NCBI GenBank assembly: GCA_050251635.1
Contig: JBFWML010000003.1
Coordinates: 1 to 64,000, forward strand
Reading direction: 5' to 3'
Length of the DNA: 64,000 nt
Source: JBFWML01 sp050251635
GTDB taxonomy: Bacteria > Campylobacterota > Campylobacteria > Campylobacterales > SZUA-545
Under the pieces are notes generated by a model, which searched no databases, had not been told where the DNA came from, and was given only the letters and a program-made list of their open reading frames with translations. Below, one piece after another: positions 41,836 through 51,224 of this stretch. How positions within the stretch are numbered: the stretch's first letter is position 1; every line of letters begins with the position of its first letter. The translations under genes were made by a program, and so were the position numbers.

Positions 41836-44145
41836 TTAGCCGTAAACGGGAATCTCTATCTGCATTGATTGCGGTTCTAAAGCAACTTCCGATCCTTCGC
41901 GTTCGGTTGCGGGCTGGTAGCTGTAGGGATTTTTGTTTTGCCCCTGCTGATCGCCCCTGCTGCCCTCCTGCGAAAAGCTCACCGTCACCTCGCTATAGCC
42001 CATCTGTTGCAGGTTCTGCCGGAACTCGGCGCTGTTTTGGTAAAAGAGCGCGATCGCCTGCGGGTTGGACTGCACGGAAATTTGCAGGTTTTTACCCCGG
42101 TTTTTCAAAATCACCTCCACGCTGCCGAGGCTTTGGGGGTTGAGCGTCAGGCTCACTTGCATCATGGGGGGTTTGTAGTTTTCGATCGCCTCTTTGAGCC
42201 GCGAGGCAAAATGGCCGACCGTCACCCGCGCGCTGCGGATGCGCCCCTCAAGCCGATCGGTTCCGCTTTCGGTCCGCAAAAAGTTTTGTTCCGCGCTTTG
42301 CGCCGTTTGTCCCGCCGTATCGGCGCTCTTCAAAGCCGTTTCGGGCGCGGCGGCTGCAGCGGGGGCCGGGGCGGCGGGAGCCGAAGCGGCCGTCATCTGC
42401 CAGTTGCGCAGCAGCGCCTTGGCCTGCAGATCGGCGTTGAGGGTGTTTGGCTGGGGCGCTTGGGCCTCCAAGGGCGTTTCAAGGGACTGCACCGCCGAGA
42501 CAAAGGGGTTTTGAGCGGCGCTTGCGGCTGAGGGTTTCGAGTCGGCCTTGGGCGCGGCGCTGTTTTTTGCCGACGGATTGAGCAGGTTAGCCAGCCCGGG
42601 CAACACAGCGGCCACGCGCGATTGCGGTTGCGCCGCCAAGGCGGGCTCGGGGGTTGTGGCAGGTTGCGCGCCGGGCTTTTGGACTTGCGCCGGGCTTTCT
42701 TGCACCTTTGCGATCGGCAGCGGTTGCGCTTGCGGCTGTAAAACCGGCTGCGGCACGTCGGTTTGCGCCGCGATCGGCTGCGCGATCGGCTGTGCGATCG
42801 GCGCTTGCGGCGGCTGCTTTGCGCTTGCGGGCGTTTGGGCGATCGGCGTTTGAGCGATTGGCGTTTGGCTCGGCGTTTTGGGGGCGGGGGCCTCCTGCGG
42901 CGCGTGGCTTACGCCGGGCGTCGGCTCTGGCGCGGCGGCGGCCTTCGGTGCTGCGGGGGCCGGATTTTGCGCCGTTTGCCCCGTTGCGGTTTTTTGCGGC
43001 TGCGCGGGTGTTTCGATCGGCTTGGTTGGTTCGGCGGCCGTCTGTTTGGGCGGTTCGCTCTGGACGGGCGCGGATTTTTGCGCTGCCGCTTCTGTTTTGA
43101 CGGCGGCGCTTTGGGCCGGAGGCGCTTTTGCCTCTTGGGGGGCCGCTTCCGTTTTTTGCGCGATCGGCGTTTGGGCCACGGGTTGCGGCGCGATCGGCTT
43201 GGATTGATTGGATGTTTTTTTGCGCTCCGGGCGGCTCTGCTCCACGGCCAGCGCCAGAGCGGAGGGCGCGCGCGCGGGTTTTTCATTCTGCGCCGGCGCG
43301 GCGGAGACGATCGGCTTTTGCGGTTCGCTGGTTTGCGTTTGCGTTTGCGTTTGCGTTTGCGTTTTTTCGGCGGGCGCAACGGGTTTGGCCGTCTGCTCTG
43401 CTTCCAAAGGGTGCGCAAGACGGGGCTTGGCCTCTGCCGGCCGGGGTTTGACCTCCGGTTCGGCGGGTAGCGGCGGTTGCGCCGTGGCGCTCTCTTTGGG
43501 GGCCGTTTGTTTGGTTTCGGCGGCTATTTTGGCCTCTTTAGGCGCGGGCGCCGGGGCCGCTTCGATCGGCGCGGCGGGTTCCTTGGGCGTATTTTGCACC
43601 CCGGGCTGCGCTTTGACGACGGGCCGATCGGCTTCCTCGGCGGCCGGATCGGTTGCGGTTTGAAGGGGGCGGTCCGGTTTTTCCCGGTAGTCCAAAACCA
43701 CCTTAAATCCCTTGGGATCGCCTTCGTCGCGTTCGATGCGGATTTTAGAAACCCCCAGACCTTTAGCTTCCGCCAGTTGCAGCAGCTTGGGCAGCGACGC
43801 AGCTTTGCCCGCCTCTTTAAAGGCGTTTTGGGTTTCGGCCCGATCGAGCACCAAGGTCAGCTTCTCCTTGGCAATCACCGCAGCCGCGCTGCCTAAAGGC
43901 AACGGACGGACGCTGAGGGCCTCCGCCTGGTCAAAGGCTTTTTGCAGCTTGGGATCCAAAAGGGCGTTTTTAGGCACCGGCTTTTGGCTTACCGGGAGCG
44001 GTAGCGCTTCGCCTTTTTCTTCCAGCGCCGACATCATCTGCTCAAACAGCAATGCCGTCTGCGCGTCGCCTTCGGTACCCGCAGAGCCCTTCGGCCCGTT
44101 TTTTGCGTTTTGATCGATCAGCTTTAAAAGCGTGGCTGCAAGCAC
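41836..44145 (-). CDS. fliK: FliK-like flagellar hook-length control protein
   Basis: A 769-residue protein, much longer than the 400–600 usual for FliK. Residues about 160–600 are low complexity, rich in Pro, Ala, Gln, Lys and Glu, with repeats such as PIAQTPIAQ and a QT run. The C-terminal domain (about 660–740) has the Flg_hook signature MQVSLTLNPQSLGSVEVILKN followed by QNLQQMGYSEVTVS. The extended linker acts as molecular ruler in FliK, so the long linker suggests a long hook. GTG start. First gene of fliK–flgD–flgE2. Confidence 0.9.
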   Translation of the reverse strand: MLAATLLKLIDQNAKNGPKGSAGTEGDAQTALLFEQMMSALEEKGEALPLPVSQKPVPKNALLDPKLQKAFDQAEALSVRPLPLGSAAAVIAKEKLTLVLDRAETQNAFKEAGKAASLPKLLQLAEAKGLGVSKIRIERDEGDPKGFKVVLDYREKPDRPLQTATDPAAEEADRPVVKAQPGVQNTPKEPAAPIEAAPAPAPKEAKIAAETKQTAPKESATAQPPLPAEPEVKPRPAEAKPRLAHPLEAEQTAKPVAPAEKTQTQTQTQTQTSEPQKPIVSAAPAQNEKPARAPSALALAVEQSRPERKKTSNQSKPIAPQPVAQTPIAQKTEAAPQEAKAPPAQSAAVKTEAAAQKSAPVQSEPPKQTAAEPTKPIETPAQPQKTATGQTAQNPAPAAPKAAAAPEPTPGVSHAPQEAPAPKTPSQTPIAQTPIAQTPASAKQPPQAPIAQPIAQPIAAQTDVPQPVLQPQAQPLPIAKVQESPAQVQKPGAQPATTPEPALAAQPQSRVAAVLPGLANLLNPSAKNSAAPKADSKPSAASAAQNPFVSAVQSLETPLEAQAPQPNTLNADLQAKALLRNWQMTAASAPAAPAPAAAAAPETALKSADTAGQTAQSAEQNFLRTESGTDRLEGRIRSARVTVGHFASRLKEAIENYKPPMMQVSLTLNPQSLGSVEVILKNRGKNLQISVQSNPQAIALFYQNSAEFRQNLQQMGYSEVTVSFSQEGSRGDQQGQNKNPYSYQPATEREGSEVALEPQSMQIEIPVYG
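43331..43360. repeat. Hexanucleotide tandem repeat (GTTTGC)x5 in fliK
   Basis: Five perfect GTTTGC copies on the plus strand encode alternating Gln–Thr on the coding strand. Copy-number change would stay in frame and add or remove two residues per unit of the FliK linker, so it may tune linker length. Confidence 0.9.
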
Positions 44146-44177
44146 CCGGATCCTTCAGCGCTAAGTTGAGCGCTTCC

Positions 44178-44194
44178 AAGCAAAACTTATTCCT
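44178..44194 (-). promoter_or_regulatory. Sigma-54-like promoter of fliK–flgD–flgE2
   Basis: On the minus strand AGGAATAAGTTTTGCTT keeps GG-N10-GC (GG at 44192–44193, GC at 44180–44181) and shares the GGAATAA and TTGCTT parts with the flgE promoter at 38549. It lies 32 bases upstream of the fliK GTG. Confidence 0.62.
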
Positions 44195-44283
44195 GTATAT
44201 AGGGGTTCTAAAGGGAAATTTTGTGGAACGGTTTTTGTTTGATGCGGTTCAAAGCCACCGATCTATCCGAGGAAGGATATGAA

Positions 44284-46254
44284 TTGAAACCATTACTCTG
44301 GCTCATCCCGGTTATGACGCTGCTTCTTGGCGGCTGCATCGAAAAGGAGCGTTACGCCGATTTTAGCGGCGATAAAGACGCCCGCGTGGTGATCGGCAAC
44401 AATATTTTGATCAAGTCGGTTTTCCCGCGCACGCCCATGATCGCGCAGGGCGGGTCGCTGACCTTGACGGCCGTGGTCACCGATGCGGCGGGAAAAGAGC
44501 TGGAATCCACCACCGCCAGTCCCGTTACCCTGACTTGGAGCAGCAGCAACAGCGCCGTCGTCAGCGTGAATGAAAAGGGCGGCATCTACGGCGTGGCTCT
44601 GGGAAGCGCCACCATCACGGCTCAGGCGATGTACGCCGGAGTAGCCTCTTCGCCCGTTTCGATCACCGTTCATGTGACCCAAAGAAACGCCATCGACGTT
44701 GCGGAGGTCTTTCTCAGCCCTATGCAGGCCTATATTGATCTAAACGGCGAACGGACTTTCCGGCTTTCGGCGGTGGATCACTCCGGTGCGGCAACCTCGT
44801 TGTCGGAGGGGACGATGAGTTTTGAAATCAGCAACGAGAACGTCAACGTCACGCCCGACACCATCAATCTGCTGCCCACCAACGAAGCGGTAGAGATTGA
44901 CGTGGTGGGGCTGCAAAAGGGCTTTACCTTTATTACGCCGGTTTATACGCTGCCCAACAAAGACGGAACGCAAACCGTGCAAATTACCGGAACGCCTTTG
45001 GTGGTTCAGGTGAAGGATTCGGTAGAGACCAGCCTGCCCCAAACCCCGGTTGATGCGGGCAATTATCTTTCGCTGGCGGTCAACGAAGTGGGCGGCTACA
45101 AAGAGGTCAAGGTCGTTCATTTCGACAAAAGCGCCAATGAGCTGCTCTACTCCGACTTCTACGGTACTTGGCGGCATACGATGTCGGCGGCGGTAACCGG
45201 AGCGGGGCAGGGGGCCAAAATGGTTCTTTCGCCCTTTAGCGCCAATATGAATCTGCCCATGATCGTGACGATGCAAAACAAACGATCGGTTCTGTGGTTC
45301 CAGGCAAACCCATACGGCACTTGGGACAAGACCAATATCAGCGCTGTCGATATAGTAGATGAAAACAATACCTACCCCGACGGCGAACGGTTGATGGATA
45401 TTGTGGCCTTTAAATCCGCAACCGATCCTTTGGCAAGCCGGGTTCATGCCGCCTATTACGATGCGGCCGCCTCCAAGGTGTGCCTGCTCTCCTTTAGCTC
45501 GCCGACGCAGATTGTAACCGGCACCCATGCGTGCATGGTCACCTCGGCTCCGGTGCATTCGGTCTCCCTTGCGATCAACCATACCACGGGCGAGCCGCGG
45601 TTGATTTACGGCACCAAGGAGCGAACGGTCGTCAATGAAAGCGGCACCACCTCGACGATCGCGTCGGCCGTCTATTACGTGACGCGTCAAAACGGCAGTC
45701 TCTACCGCGAAACCGTGGCCGATAGCGGCAAAGTCACCAATCAGTCCGGTCATGCGGTTTTACGTTTAGATCGCAACAACAAGCCGATCGTAGCCCTTAA
45801 AGACGGCCGCCACGTGCGGCTCTTCTACCGCGAGTACAACAGCGCCGACGGCGTGTATAGCTGGCAAATTCTGCCTGTTGACGGCGTCGATCCGCTGCCC
45901 ACCGATGTGGCGAGTTTGGATTTTGCGCTCGATAGCTACAACGAACCGCGTCTCACCTTTGCCACCGTAACCGACGGCGAAGGGCAAAAAATCCGCTACG
46001 CCCGAAGACCGCCCTTTAGAAATCTGGGCAACCGCTGGGTGGTTGAAAGCCCCGGCCAAACCAAAGCGGGCGATCAGGGCAGCTCCAGCGCCATTGCGGT
46101 CGATAGCACCGGGCGCGCCCATGTGGTGTACGCGCTGGCCGATCAGCAGTGGTTTAACTACTGGGCCGAGCCCAACTTCTTTGACTACCGCAACTATCCC
46201 GTGGCGCAGTATCAAGGGGCTGACTTGATTTCATCGCAAGGACTCATCCCATGA
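44284..46254 (+). CDS. Lipoprotein with bacterial Ig-like domain
   Basis: A 656-residue exported protein. TTG 44284 is chosen because AGGAAGG stands 7 bases before it and it gives a compact lipoprotein signal (KPLLWLIPVMTLLLGGC, cysteine at about 18). Residues about 40–140 form a BIG2-type immunoglobulin-like domain, with TLTAVVTDAAGKEL, TLTWSSSNSAVVSV and GVALGSATITAQA. The rest (about 270–656) shows loosely repeated blocks such as LDFALDSYNEPRLTFATV and AIAVDSTGRAHVVYAL, which recall beta-propeller or WD-like sheets. Function unknown; surface location likely. It starts a cluster of exported proteins and overlaps the next gene by 4 bases (ATGA). Confidence 0.8.
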   Translation: MKPLLWLIPVMTLLLGGCIEKERYADFSGDKDARVVIGNNILIKSVFPRTPMIAQGGSLTLTAVVTDAAGKELESTTASPVTLTWSSSNSAVVSVNEKGGIYGVALGSATITAQAMYAGVASSPVSITVHVTQRNAIDVAEVFLSPMQAYIDLNGERTFRLSAVDHSGAATSLSEGTMSFEISNENVNVTPDTINLLPTNEAVEIDVVGLQKGFTFITPVYTLPNKDGTQTVQITGTPLVVQVKDSVETSLPQTPVDAGNYLSLAVNEVGGYKEVKVVHFDKSANELLYSDFYGTWRHTMSAAVTGAGQGAKMVLSPFSANMNLPMIVTMQNKRSVLWFQANPYGTWDKTNISAVDIVDENNTYPDGERLMDIVAFKSATDPLASRVHAAYYDAAASKVCLLSFSSPTQIVTGTHACMVTSAPVHSVSLAINHTTGEPRLIYGTKERTVVNESGTTSTIASAVYYVTRQNGSLYRETVADSGKVTNQSGHAVLRLDRNNKPIVALKDGRHVRLFYREYNSADGVYSWQILPVDGVDPLPTDVASLDFALDSYNEPRLTFATVTDGEGQKIRYARRPPFRNLGNRWVVESPGQTKAGDQGSSSAIAVDSTGRAHVVYALADQQWFNYWAEPNFFDYRNYPVAQYQGADLISSQGLIP

Positions 46255-47228
46255 GGCAAAAAATTCTGGCGGCAGCCTTTCTGCCCTGGCTGGTCTTAAC
46301 GGGTTGCGGCAACGGCAGCAGTGTGACCGGATCGGGCATGTCCTCTAGCGCGGGCGATCGCACGGTTTCGCTTGTTTTGCAGATTGGCGAGCACCGCGAC
46401 ATCGAGCTGCCCGCCGTGCCGGACACGCTCTATTCGGTTTCCAGCCGCGCGCTGGCAACGGCAACGGGTTATAACGGCAGTCTGAGCTGCACACCCAGCC
46501 TTTCGATCGGCGAGATCGGCACCGCCGAAAACAGCGTCGCCTACGGCATCGTGCACGCCGCGCCGTCGGTGCGTCCGGTATTGCGCCTGATTGGCGTGTA
46601 CGGGCAGGATACGGAAAAAGAGATTGTCTGTATCGAAACCAAAAACGCCAGTACCGGCGCGGTTAGCTATCTAAAGGTCGAAGTCACTGTGGTGGGCTCA
46701 GACGACGGCGACATCATTGACGGCAGCCCGATCGACCCCGATGACCCGGGCGACGGCGGTGACGGCGGCGGTGACGGCGGGAGCAATCCGCCCCCCATTC
46801 CGGAACCTAACGATCCCGGTGAAAAACCGACCTATGACCCCCAAGCTTGCGTGACCGCCGGGTTCTACCGGGTGGAGGATGACTGGCACACCACCGAGGG
46901 GAAATTCGGCCCCGACTCCATGGCCTATATCCGTTCGAGGATGGCGGGTAACGTCAATTCGCTTGTGGAGTTGTTTTATCCGGCCCTAAGCACGGTGCCG
47001 ACTACGCCCAGCTATGTCAACCTGGGCCGCTACAACTTCACCGCTACCAGTGCGGGGGGCGTGACCGTGGAGTTCGATCTGCAGATGGCGACGGCGCTTT
47101 TTGGGTTAACGGACAAAAAGTATTTTTATATCCGTTCCAACGGCTACTGCATGCGGGGACAGATTCCCACTTCGCAGCTAACGCCGCCGAGCAAGTCCCT
47201 AGTCTGGGTCTCGTCAACCTCGCTATAA
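46251..47228 (+). CDS. Lipoprotein with acidic Asp/Gly/Pro linker
   Basis: A 325-residue lipoprotein (signal ends WLVLTGC, Cys at about 19). Two folded parts (about 40–155 and 200–325, each with paired cysteines) are joined by a low-complexity linker (about 155–195) rich in D, G and P, for example PDDPGDGGDGGGDGG and NPPPIPEPNDPGE. No family recognised. ATGA overlap with the preceding Ig-like lipoprotein suggests that the two work together at the cell surface. Confidence 0.72.
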   Translation: MRQKILAAAFLPWLVLTGCGNGSSVTGSGMSSSAGDRTVSLVLQIGEHRDIELPAVPDTLYSVSSRALATATGYNGSLSCTPSLSIGEIGTAENSVAYGIVHAAPSVRPVLRLIGVYGQDTEKEIVCIETKNASTGAVSYLKVEVTVVGSDDGDIIDGSPIDPDDPGDGGDGGGDGGSNPPPIPEPNDPGEKPTYDPQACVTAGFYRVEDDWHTTEGKFGPDSMAYIRSRMAGNVNSLVELFYPALSTVPTTPSYVNLGRYNFTATSAGGVTVEFDLQMATALFGLTDKKYFYIRSNGYCMRGQIPTSQLTPPSKSLVWVSSTSL

Positions 47229-47239
47229 AGGAGAAATAT

Positions 47240-47299
47240 ATGGTTGTTTCAACGGTTTTGCCCGATCTCTTCAAAAGGAGGTCGCAGTTATCCCTTTAG
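47240..47299 (+). CDS. Possible 19-codon leader ORF
   Basis: ATG 47240 follows AAAGGAGAAAT at good distance and opens a 19-codon frame (MVVSTVLPDLFKRRSQLSL). It lies in the leader of the large exported-protein gene, ahead of a hairpin at 47337. Ribosome-site quality is the only argument for translation. Confidence 0.25.
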   Translation: MVVSTVLPDLFKRRSQLSL

Positions 47300-47336
47300 A
47301 AGTCGGAAAAAGTGTCGATAGTAGATTCGAGCCTAA

Positions 47337-47359
47337 GTGTCTTCAGACAAGACGCTTTT
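47337..47359 (+). terminator. Weak terminator or attenuator hairpin
   Basis: A 7-bp stem with one G–U pair (GTGTCTT / AAGACGC, 5-base loop) followed by TTTT. It may end the upstream lipoprotein transcript or act within the leader of the gene at 47426. The stem is short, so confidence is low. Confidence 0.35.
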
Positions 47360-47425
47360 CTGGCTGGACTCAAACGTTTGGTCCTTTCTTTGGAAAAAAG
47401 GCCAACACATTACAAAGGAGGAGTC

Positions 47426-50400
47426 ATGTATAGGCAAAAAGTTGTCGCGTTAGCGGCGGCTGTTTCTTTCCTGCTGCCCGGAAGCCTTATGGCCGCACAC
47501 GCGGTTAAGGTTGATTCCGGCAAATGGACGCTGATTGGTGCAACGGGGGTTTTTACAACCACCAGCACGACGGGTGGCACAAACGATGTGCCCGACATGA
47601 GCGGAACTCAGGCATTGATCGACATTGCCGAGTCCGATAACAACATTACCTGGGACGCAAACGCCAGTTTGACCGATTTCAACACGGTCGCTGTCTCTCC
47701 CGCAACCGCACAGGGTATTACCGAAGTAACCTATGTGAACGACGGTACAACCTTGGGTCTGCCCTTCCACTCTATCGTGGGTATCCGCGCTATGGCGGGC
47801 TACGGCACACTTGAAAAAGCCGCCGTTGCCTTCGCTCGCCCGGACTGGGGTAAAGACTACGGCTCTCCGATGAGAACCATGTATGTCCGCTCGCCCTATT
47901 CGACCGGACTTCCCGATGTGATGATCGTTTACCAGGCCAGCGGCATGGAAGGTCGCACATTCAAAATCACCTTCAAGAACGATCAGGCTGAGGACTGGGA
48001 TTTCATCGGTGACTATGCGGACAACGACCCCGTTTATCAGGGCACCTTTGACCACACCCGCACCTATGACAACCCCGCACGCCTTTCGGATGGCCTCACC
48101 CGCCTGACCGAGACTGCTACCGGCGGTTCCAGCAACAGCACCTACTATCCCATGATTACCGAAGCGTTCGATATGAACATTTCGGACAACATTGCGGATA
48201 TGAGCGAGCTGAACATCACCAACTTCCAAGCGGTTGACGGTAACCTCACGGTTTACAAATACAACGCGCAGGGCGGTTTGTGGCAGATTGGCGAGGTACG
48301 CAACGCAACCGGTCCGACCGGTGTAGTGGGCGGTGTCACCAACCTTGGCGCAACTGCGTCCTCGGCTGTCAACAGAACCACCCTTGAGAACCTCTTGGCA
48401 ACCACCAGCACCCTGACCAACTTTGAAGCGGGTTACGGCTACTGGACCAAGTTCGACCGCGATACCGGTTCGGCCTATACGCCGGCTGCCGACGCGCAAG
48501 CAGGCTTCCTGCTCAACGCCGGCATGAACAGCGCTGCTTCCTATGCAGACGTGCTTGAGCCCGGCTGGAACCTTTTGGCCTTTAACGACAGCACGTTGCG
48601 CTATGCCACCAGCGGTTTCGTAATCGACGATGCCATTGCAGGCGATATCAACGTCTCCGGTCCTTACTATGAGCGCACCGAAGCTACGGTAATCCCTGCC
48701 ACTCCGACTGCGGCTGATTGTTTGGCCTTTAACACGGCTGTTGTGGCCAGCAACGCCAACGTCAACAACCACAACTCCATCGACGTTCGCTGCTACTGGG
48801 CAGTTGATGCGGCGGGTGGCGAGTTTGCGGTTCTGGTTTCCGATAAGCAGTTCTTCGTGGGTCTTGCGACTCCCGCAGATGCGGCGCTTATCACCAACCT
48901 TTCCGGCTCCAAGACCTTTAGCACCAGCGATCTTCGCGACCTGGATGTAAGCGGTACGCCCGAATACCTGCTCAGCACCTACGGCGATTATGCCGCAGCC
49001 GTTGAGTACAACACCGATCTGGCCGAGCTGGGCACCATTGCCGGCGTAGATGTGGGCGCAATTGAGATTTCTCTGCCCGCCTTTGCCCACGACACGCCCT
49101 ACAGCGTCACCTTTGACGGCACCGATGCCGATGCCAACGCCTCGACAGTATCGCACAGTGCACTGTTTAACACCTTCGTAAGCACCAACGGTTACGGGAC
49201 TGCGCCTCGCGGCCGCATCTTGTCCTTGGATGTTGACGGTGATACCGGACACGAAAGTTTGCTGGTTGCCTCTAACAACCGCTTCTATCTGCGCGACGCC
49301 ACCTATGTGCGCAAGTTTAACGTTGAGGATGTCAACGGCTCTCAGCTGGCATTGGGCTACGATAGCACCTTTGTTCAGACCGCGGTTAACGGCTTGAACT
49401 GGTCCGAGACCAACAGCACGGTCGAAGACCGCGATTGTTCGGTACTGAGTACCGCTATCGCAACAGCATCGACCAACAATGTTCTGGCCTACTGCTTGCA
49501 GGATGCCAACACCTCCATGATGTTTGTTTCGGCTTCGAAGCTGAACTACGACGTTCGTGAGATGAACACCTCGGTGAGCTTCCTGACCGATAGTCACCTG
49601 ACCGGCAGTGAAGCCAACGCAACCGTGTATGGTGCTGCCCGCTCTGTTTATCAAGCTTCTGTCCTTGCAACTGCAGGTCAGACAGGCGGCTTCAACAGCC
49701 CGAGCGCAACCGTAGGAAACCTGACCTATACCGCGGTATGGGCCGAAGACTTCCCCAACAACGGGCCGCTTTACTATGTAACCGGCAACGGCTACAAGCC
49801 CGAGATGATCATTACCGCCGTAACCAACGATAACAGCAATGTTATTAGCTGGAAGGCACTGGACGTAACCCGCGATCCGGCCGAATGGTTCGACAACGCG
49901 AACGATTTCGAACTCTTCTGGACCGAAAAAGAGCGCGGCTACTGGGTTTATCTGGAAACAGGCTACACCAACCCCGTCTCTGTAAGCGGTACGGCTCCCA
50001 GCGGCTATGTGGTGAACAAGCACTTCAACAACGAACTTGACGCAAGCGGCGTAGGTTCCGTGTTCAACTGGTTTGACGGCTCGCTGGATGCGACGGTTGA
50101 CGGTTTGGTACGCTCCGGCTATACCAGCGGCGAAAGCTATACCGTTAACGCGAATGTTGCGGGTGCCAGCATCCCGATGATGACTGACGGTGCTATCTTT
50201 AGCGGTACGCAGTCCACGTTTACAACCTATCTGTCTGACTTTGAAGTCAGCGCCTTCCGCCCGACCGGTTTGCTTGAAGCCAACGTGACCGCGTCCGATG
50301 GCTTGGGTGGTCGTGGAACCGACGGTGCTATCATTACTTACGCGAAGCCCACAACCCCTGCGGTTACCTTTAGCGGCAATAGTGATGTATCGATCGTCAG

Positions 50401-51214
50401 CGATACCTATGCGGATCGTGTGTTGATCTTTGACGGCAACATCACCGACCTGAACCCCAGCCCCATTGCCAGCGTCATGCTGACCGATGGTTCTGCGGCC
50501 GAAAGTCTGACCAGCATCAGCGGCATCACCTATCCGGCTGCCACTACCGCGCCCGTGGGCGATAACGATGTGCCCGTTTATGCTGACGCGCTGGGGACCA
50601 TTCTGAAAGATCTGCGCTTCATCGCTTCGACGGGCGCAGCCGATACGGGTGCAACCTATGCAAGCGGCAGAAGCGTCTATTCGGACATGAAGCAGCTCAT
50701 CTATGCGCCGCTTTATTCCGATACCGCCCGCCTCACTATCGTAAACGGTAACGAAGGCATGGCAACAACAACGCCTTGGCTCTATGACGGTAGCAACGGC
50801 AATGACGGGCAGTTGGCAACACGCAACTACGGTGTGCAGCTGCATGTAGCAAGTGGTGCAACCAATAAGATCTCTGTGTTCTTCGAGCCCGTCGATGAAA
50901 CACTGGGTTCCACGGTTCCCAACCACTTCAACTTTGACGTCTGCCCGCAGCCCACTTCGGCGGGTGCGTGCAGCAATCCTGCGACAGTGACGACCGGTGT
51001 GATCGGTTATGAAAACGGCTACGAGGGCAAGCCCTTCTATGTCTATGTGGAGAACACCACCGGCACGGGTAAGCTTTGGTACGGCGTGTTCCCCGACAAG
51101 GACAACTATGCAGGTACCAAGCTTGTTTTGAGAACCGACGATGCCATTACGCAAACCGCGCCCGTGGATGCCGCCGGCGCGGTTGTAAGCCCGGTTCCGG
51201 TAGTCACTCCGTAA
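47426..51214 (+). CDS. 1262-residue exported protein of unknown function
   Basis: ATG 47426 with an excellent AAAGGAGGAG ribosome site starts a Sec signal peptide (residues 5–24, ending SLMAAHA). The mature protein is rich in Thr, Ser, Asn, Asp and Gly and almost surely all-beta, with no cytoplasmic motif. Repeat-like themes recur: WNLLAFNDSTLRY, YGYWTKFDRDTG and YWVYLETGYTNPVSVSG. These recall surface or cell-wall style domains. Wobble positions use T and A more than neighbouring genes, and the frame is strongly translated by its ribosome site, which fits a highly expressed surface protein. It is a candidate cargo of the type II system or a surface-layer-like protein. I do not recognise a family. 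Confidence 0.78.
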   Translation: MYRQKVVALAAAVSFLLPGSLMAAHAVKVDSGKWTLIGATGVFTTTSTTGGTNDVPDMSGTQALIDIAESDNNITWDANASLTDFNTVAVSPATAQGITEVTYVNDGTTLGLPFHSIVGIRAMAGYGTLEKAAVAFARPDWGKDYGSPMRTMYVRSPYSTGLPDVMIVYQASGMEGRTFKITFKNDQAEDWDFIGDYADNDPVYQGTFDHTRTYDNPARLSDGLTRLTETATGGSSNSTYYPMITEAFDMNISDNIADMSELNITNFQAVDGNLTVYKYNAQGGLWQIGEVRNATGPTGVVGGVTNLGATASSAVNRTTLENLLATTSTLTNFEAGYGYWTKFDRDTGSAYTPAADAQAGFLLNAGMNSAASYADVLEPGWNLLAFNDSTLRYATSGFVIDDAIAGDINVSGPYYERTEATVIPATPTAADCLAFNTAVVASNANVNNHNSIDVRCYWAVDAAGGEFAVLVSDKQFFVGLATPADAALITNLSGSKTFSTSDLRDLDVSGTPEYLLSTYGDYAAAVEYNTDLAELGTIAGVDVGAIEISLPAFAHDTPYSVTFDGTDADANASTVSHSALFNTFVSTNGYGTAPRGRILSLDVDGDTGHESLLVASNNRFYLRDATYVRKFNVEDVNGSQLALGYDSTFVQTAVNGLNWSETNSTVEDRDCSVLSTAIATASTNNVLAYCLQDANTSMMFVSASKLNYDVREMNTSVSFLTDSHLTGSEANATVYGAARSVYQASVLATAGQTGGFNSPSATVGNLTYTAVWAEDFPNNGPLYYVTGNGYKPEMIITAVTNDNSNVISWKALDVTRDPAEWFDNANDFELFWTEKERGYWVYLETGYTNPVSVSGTAPSGYVVNKHFNNELDASGVGSVFNWFDGSLDATVDGLVRSGYTSGESYTVNANVAGASIPMMTDGAIFSGTQSTFTTYLSDFEVSAFRPTGLLEANVTASDGLGGRGTDGAIITYAKPTTPAVTFSGNSDVSIVSDTYADRVLIFDGNITDLNPSPIASVMLTDGSAAESLTSISGITYPAATTAPVGDNDVPVYADALGTILKDLRFIASTGAADTGATYASGRSVYSDMKQLIYAPLYSDTARLTIVNGNEGMATTTPWLYDGSNGNDGQLATRNYGVQLHVASGATNKISVFFEPVDETLGSTVPNHFNFDVCPQPTSAGACSNPATVTTGVIGYENGYEGKPFYVYVENTTGTGKLWYGVFPDKDNYAGTKLVLRTDDAITQTAPVDAAGAVVSPVPVVTP

Positions 51215-51224
51215 GGACTCGGCT

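Noticed and set aside
42740..43370. Repeats in fliK as a possible CRISPR array
   Set aside because: Units are short, without spacers of regular size, and lie inside a coding frame with in-frame amino-acid repeats. I saw no CRISPR array or cas gene in the window, including the visible part of the transposon.
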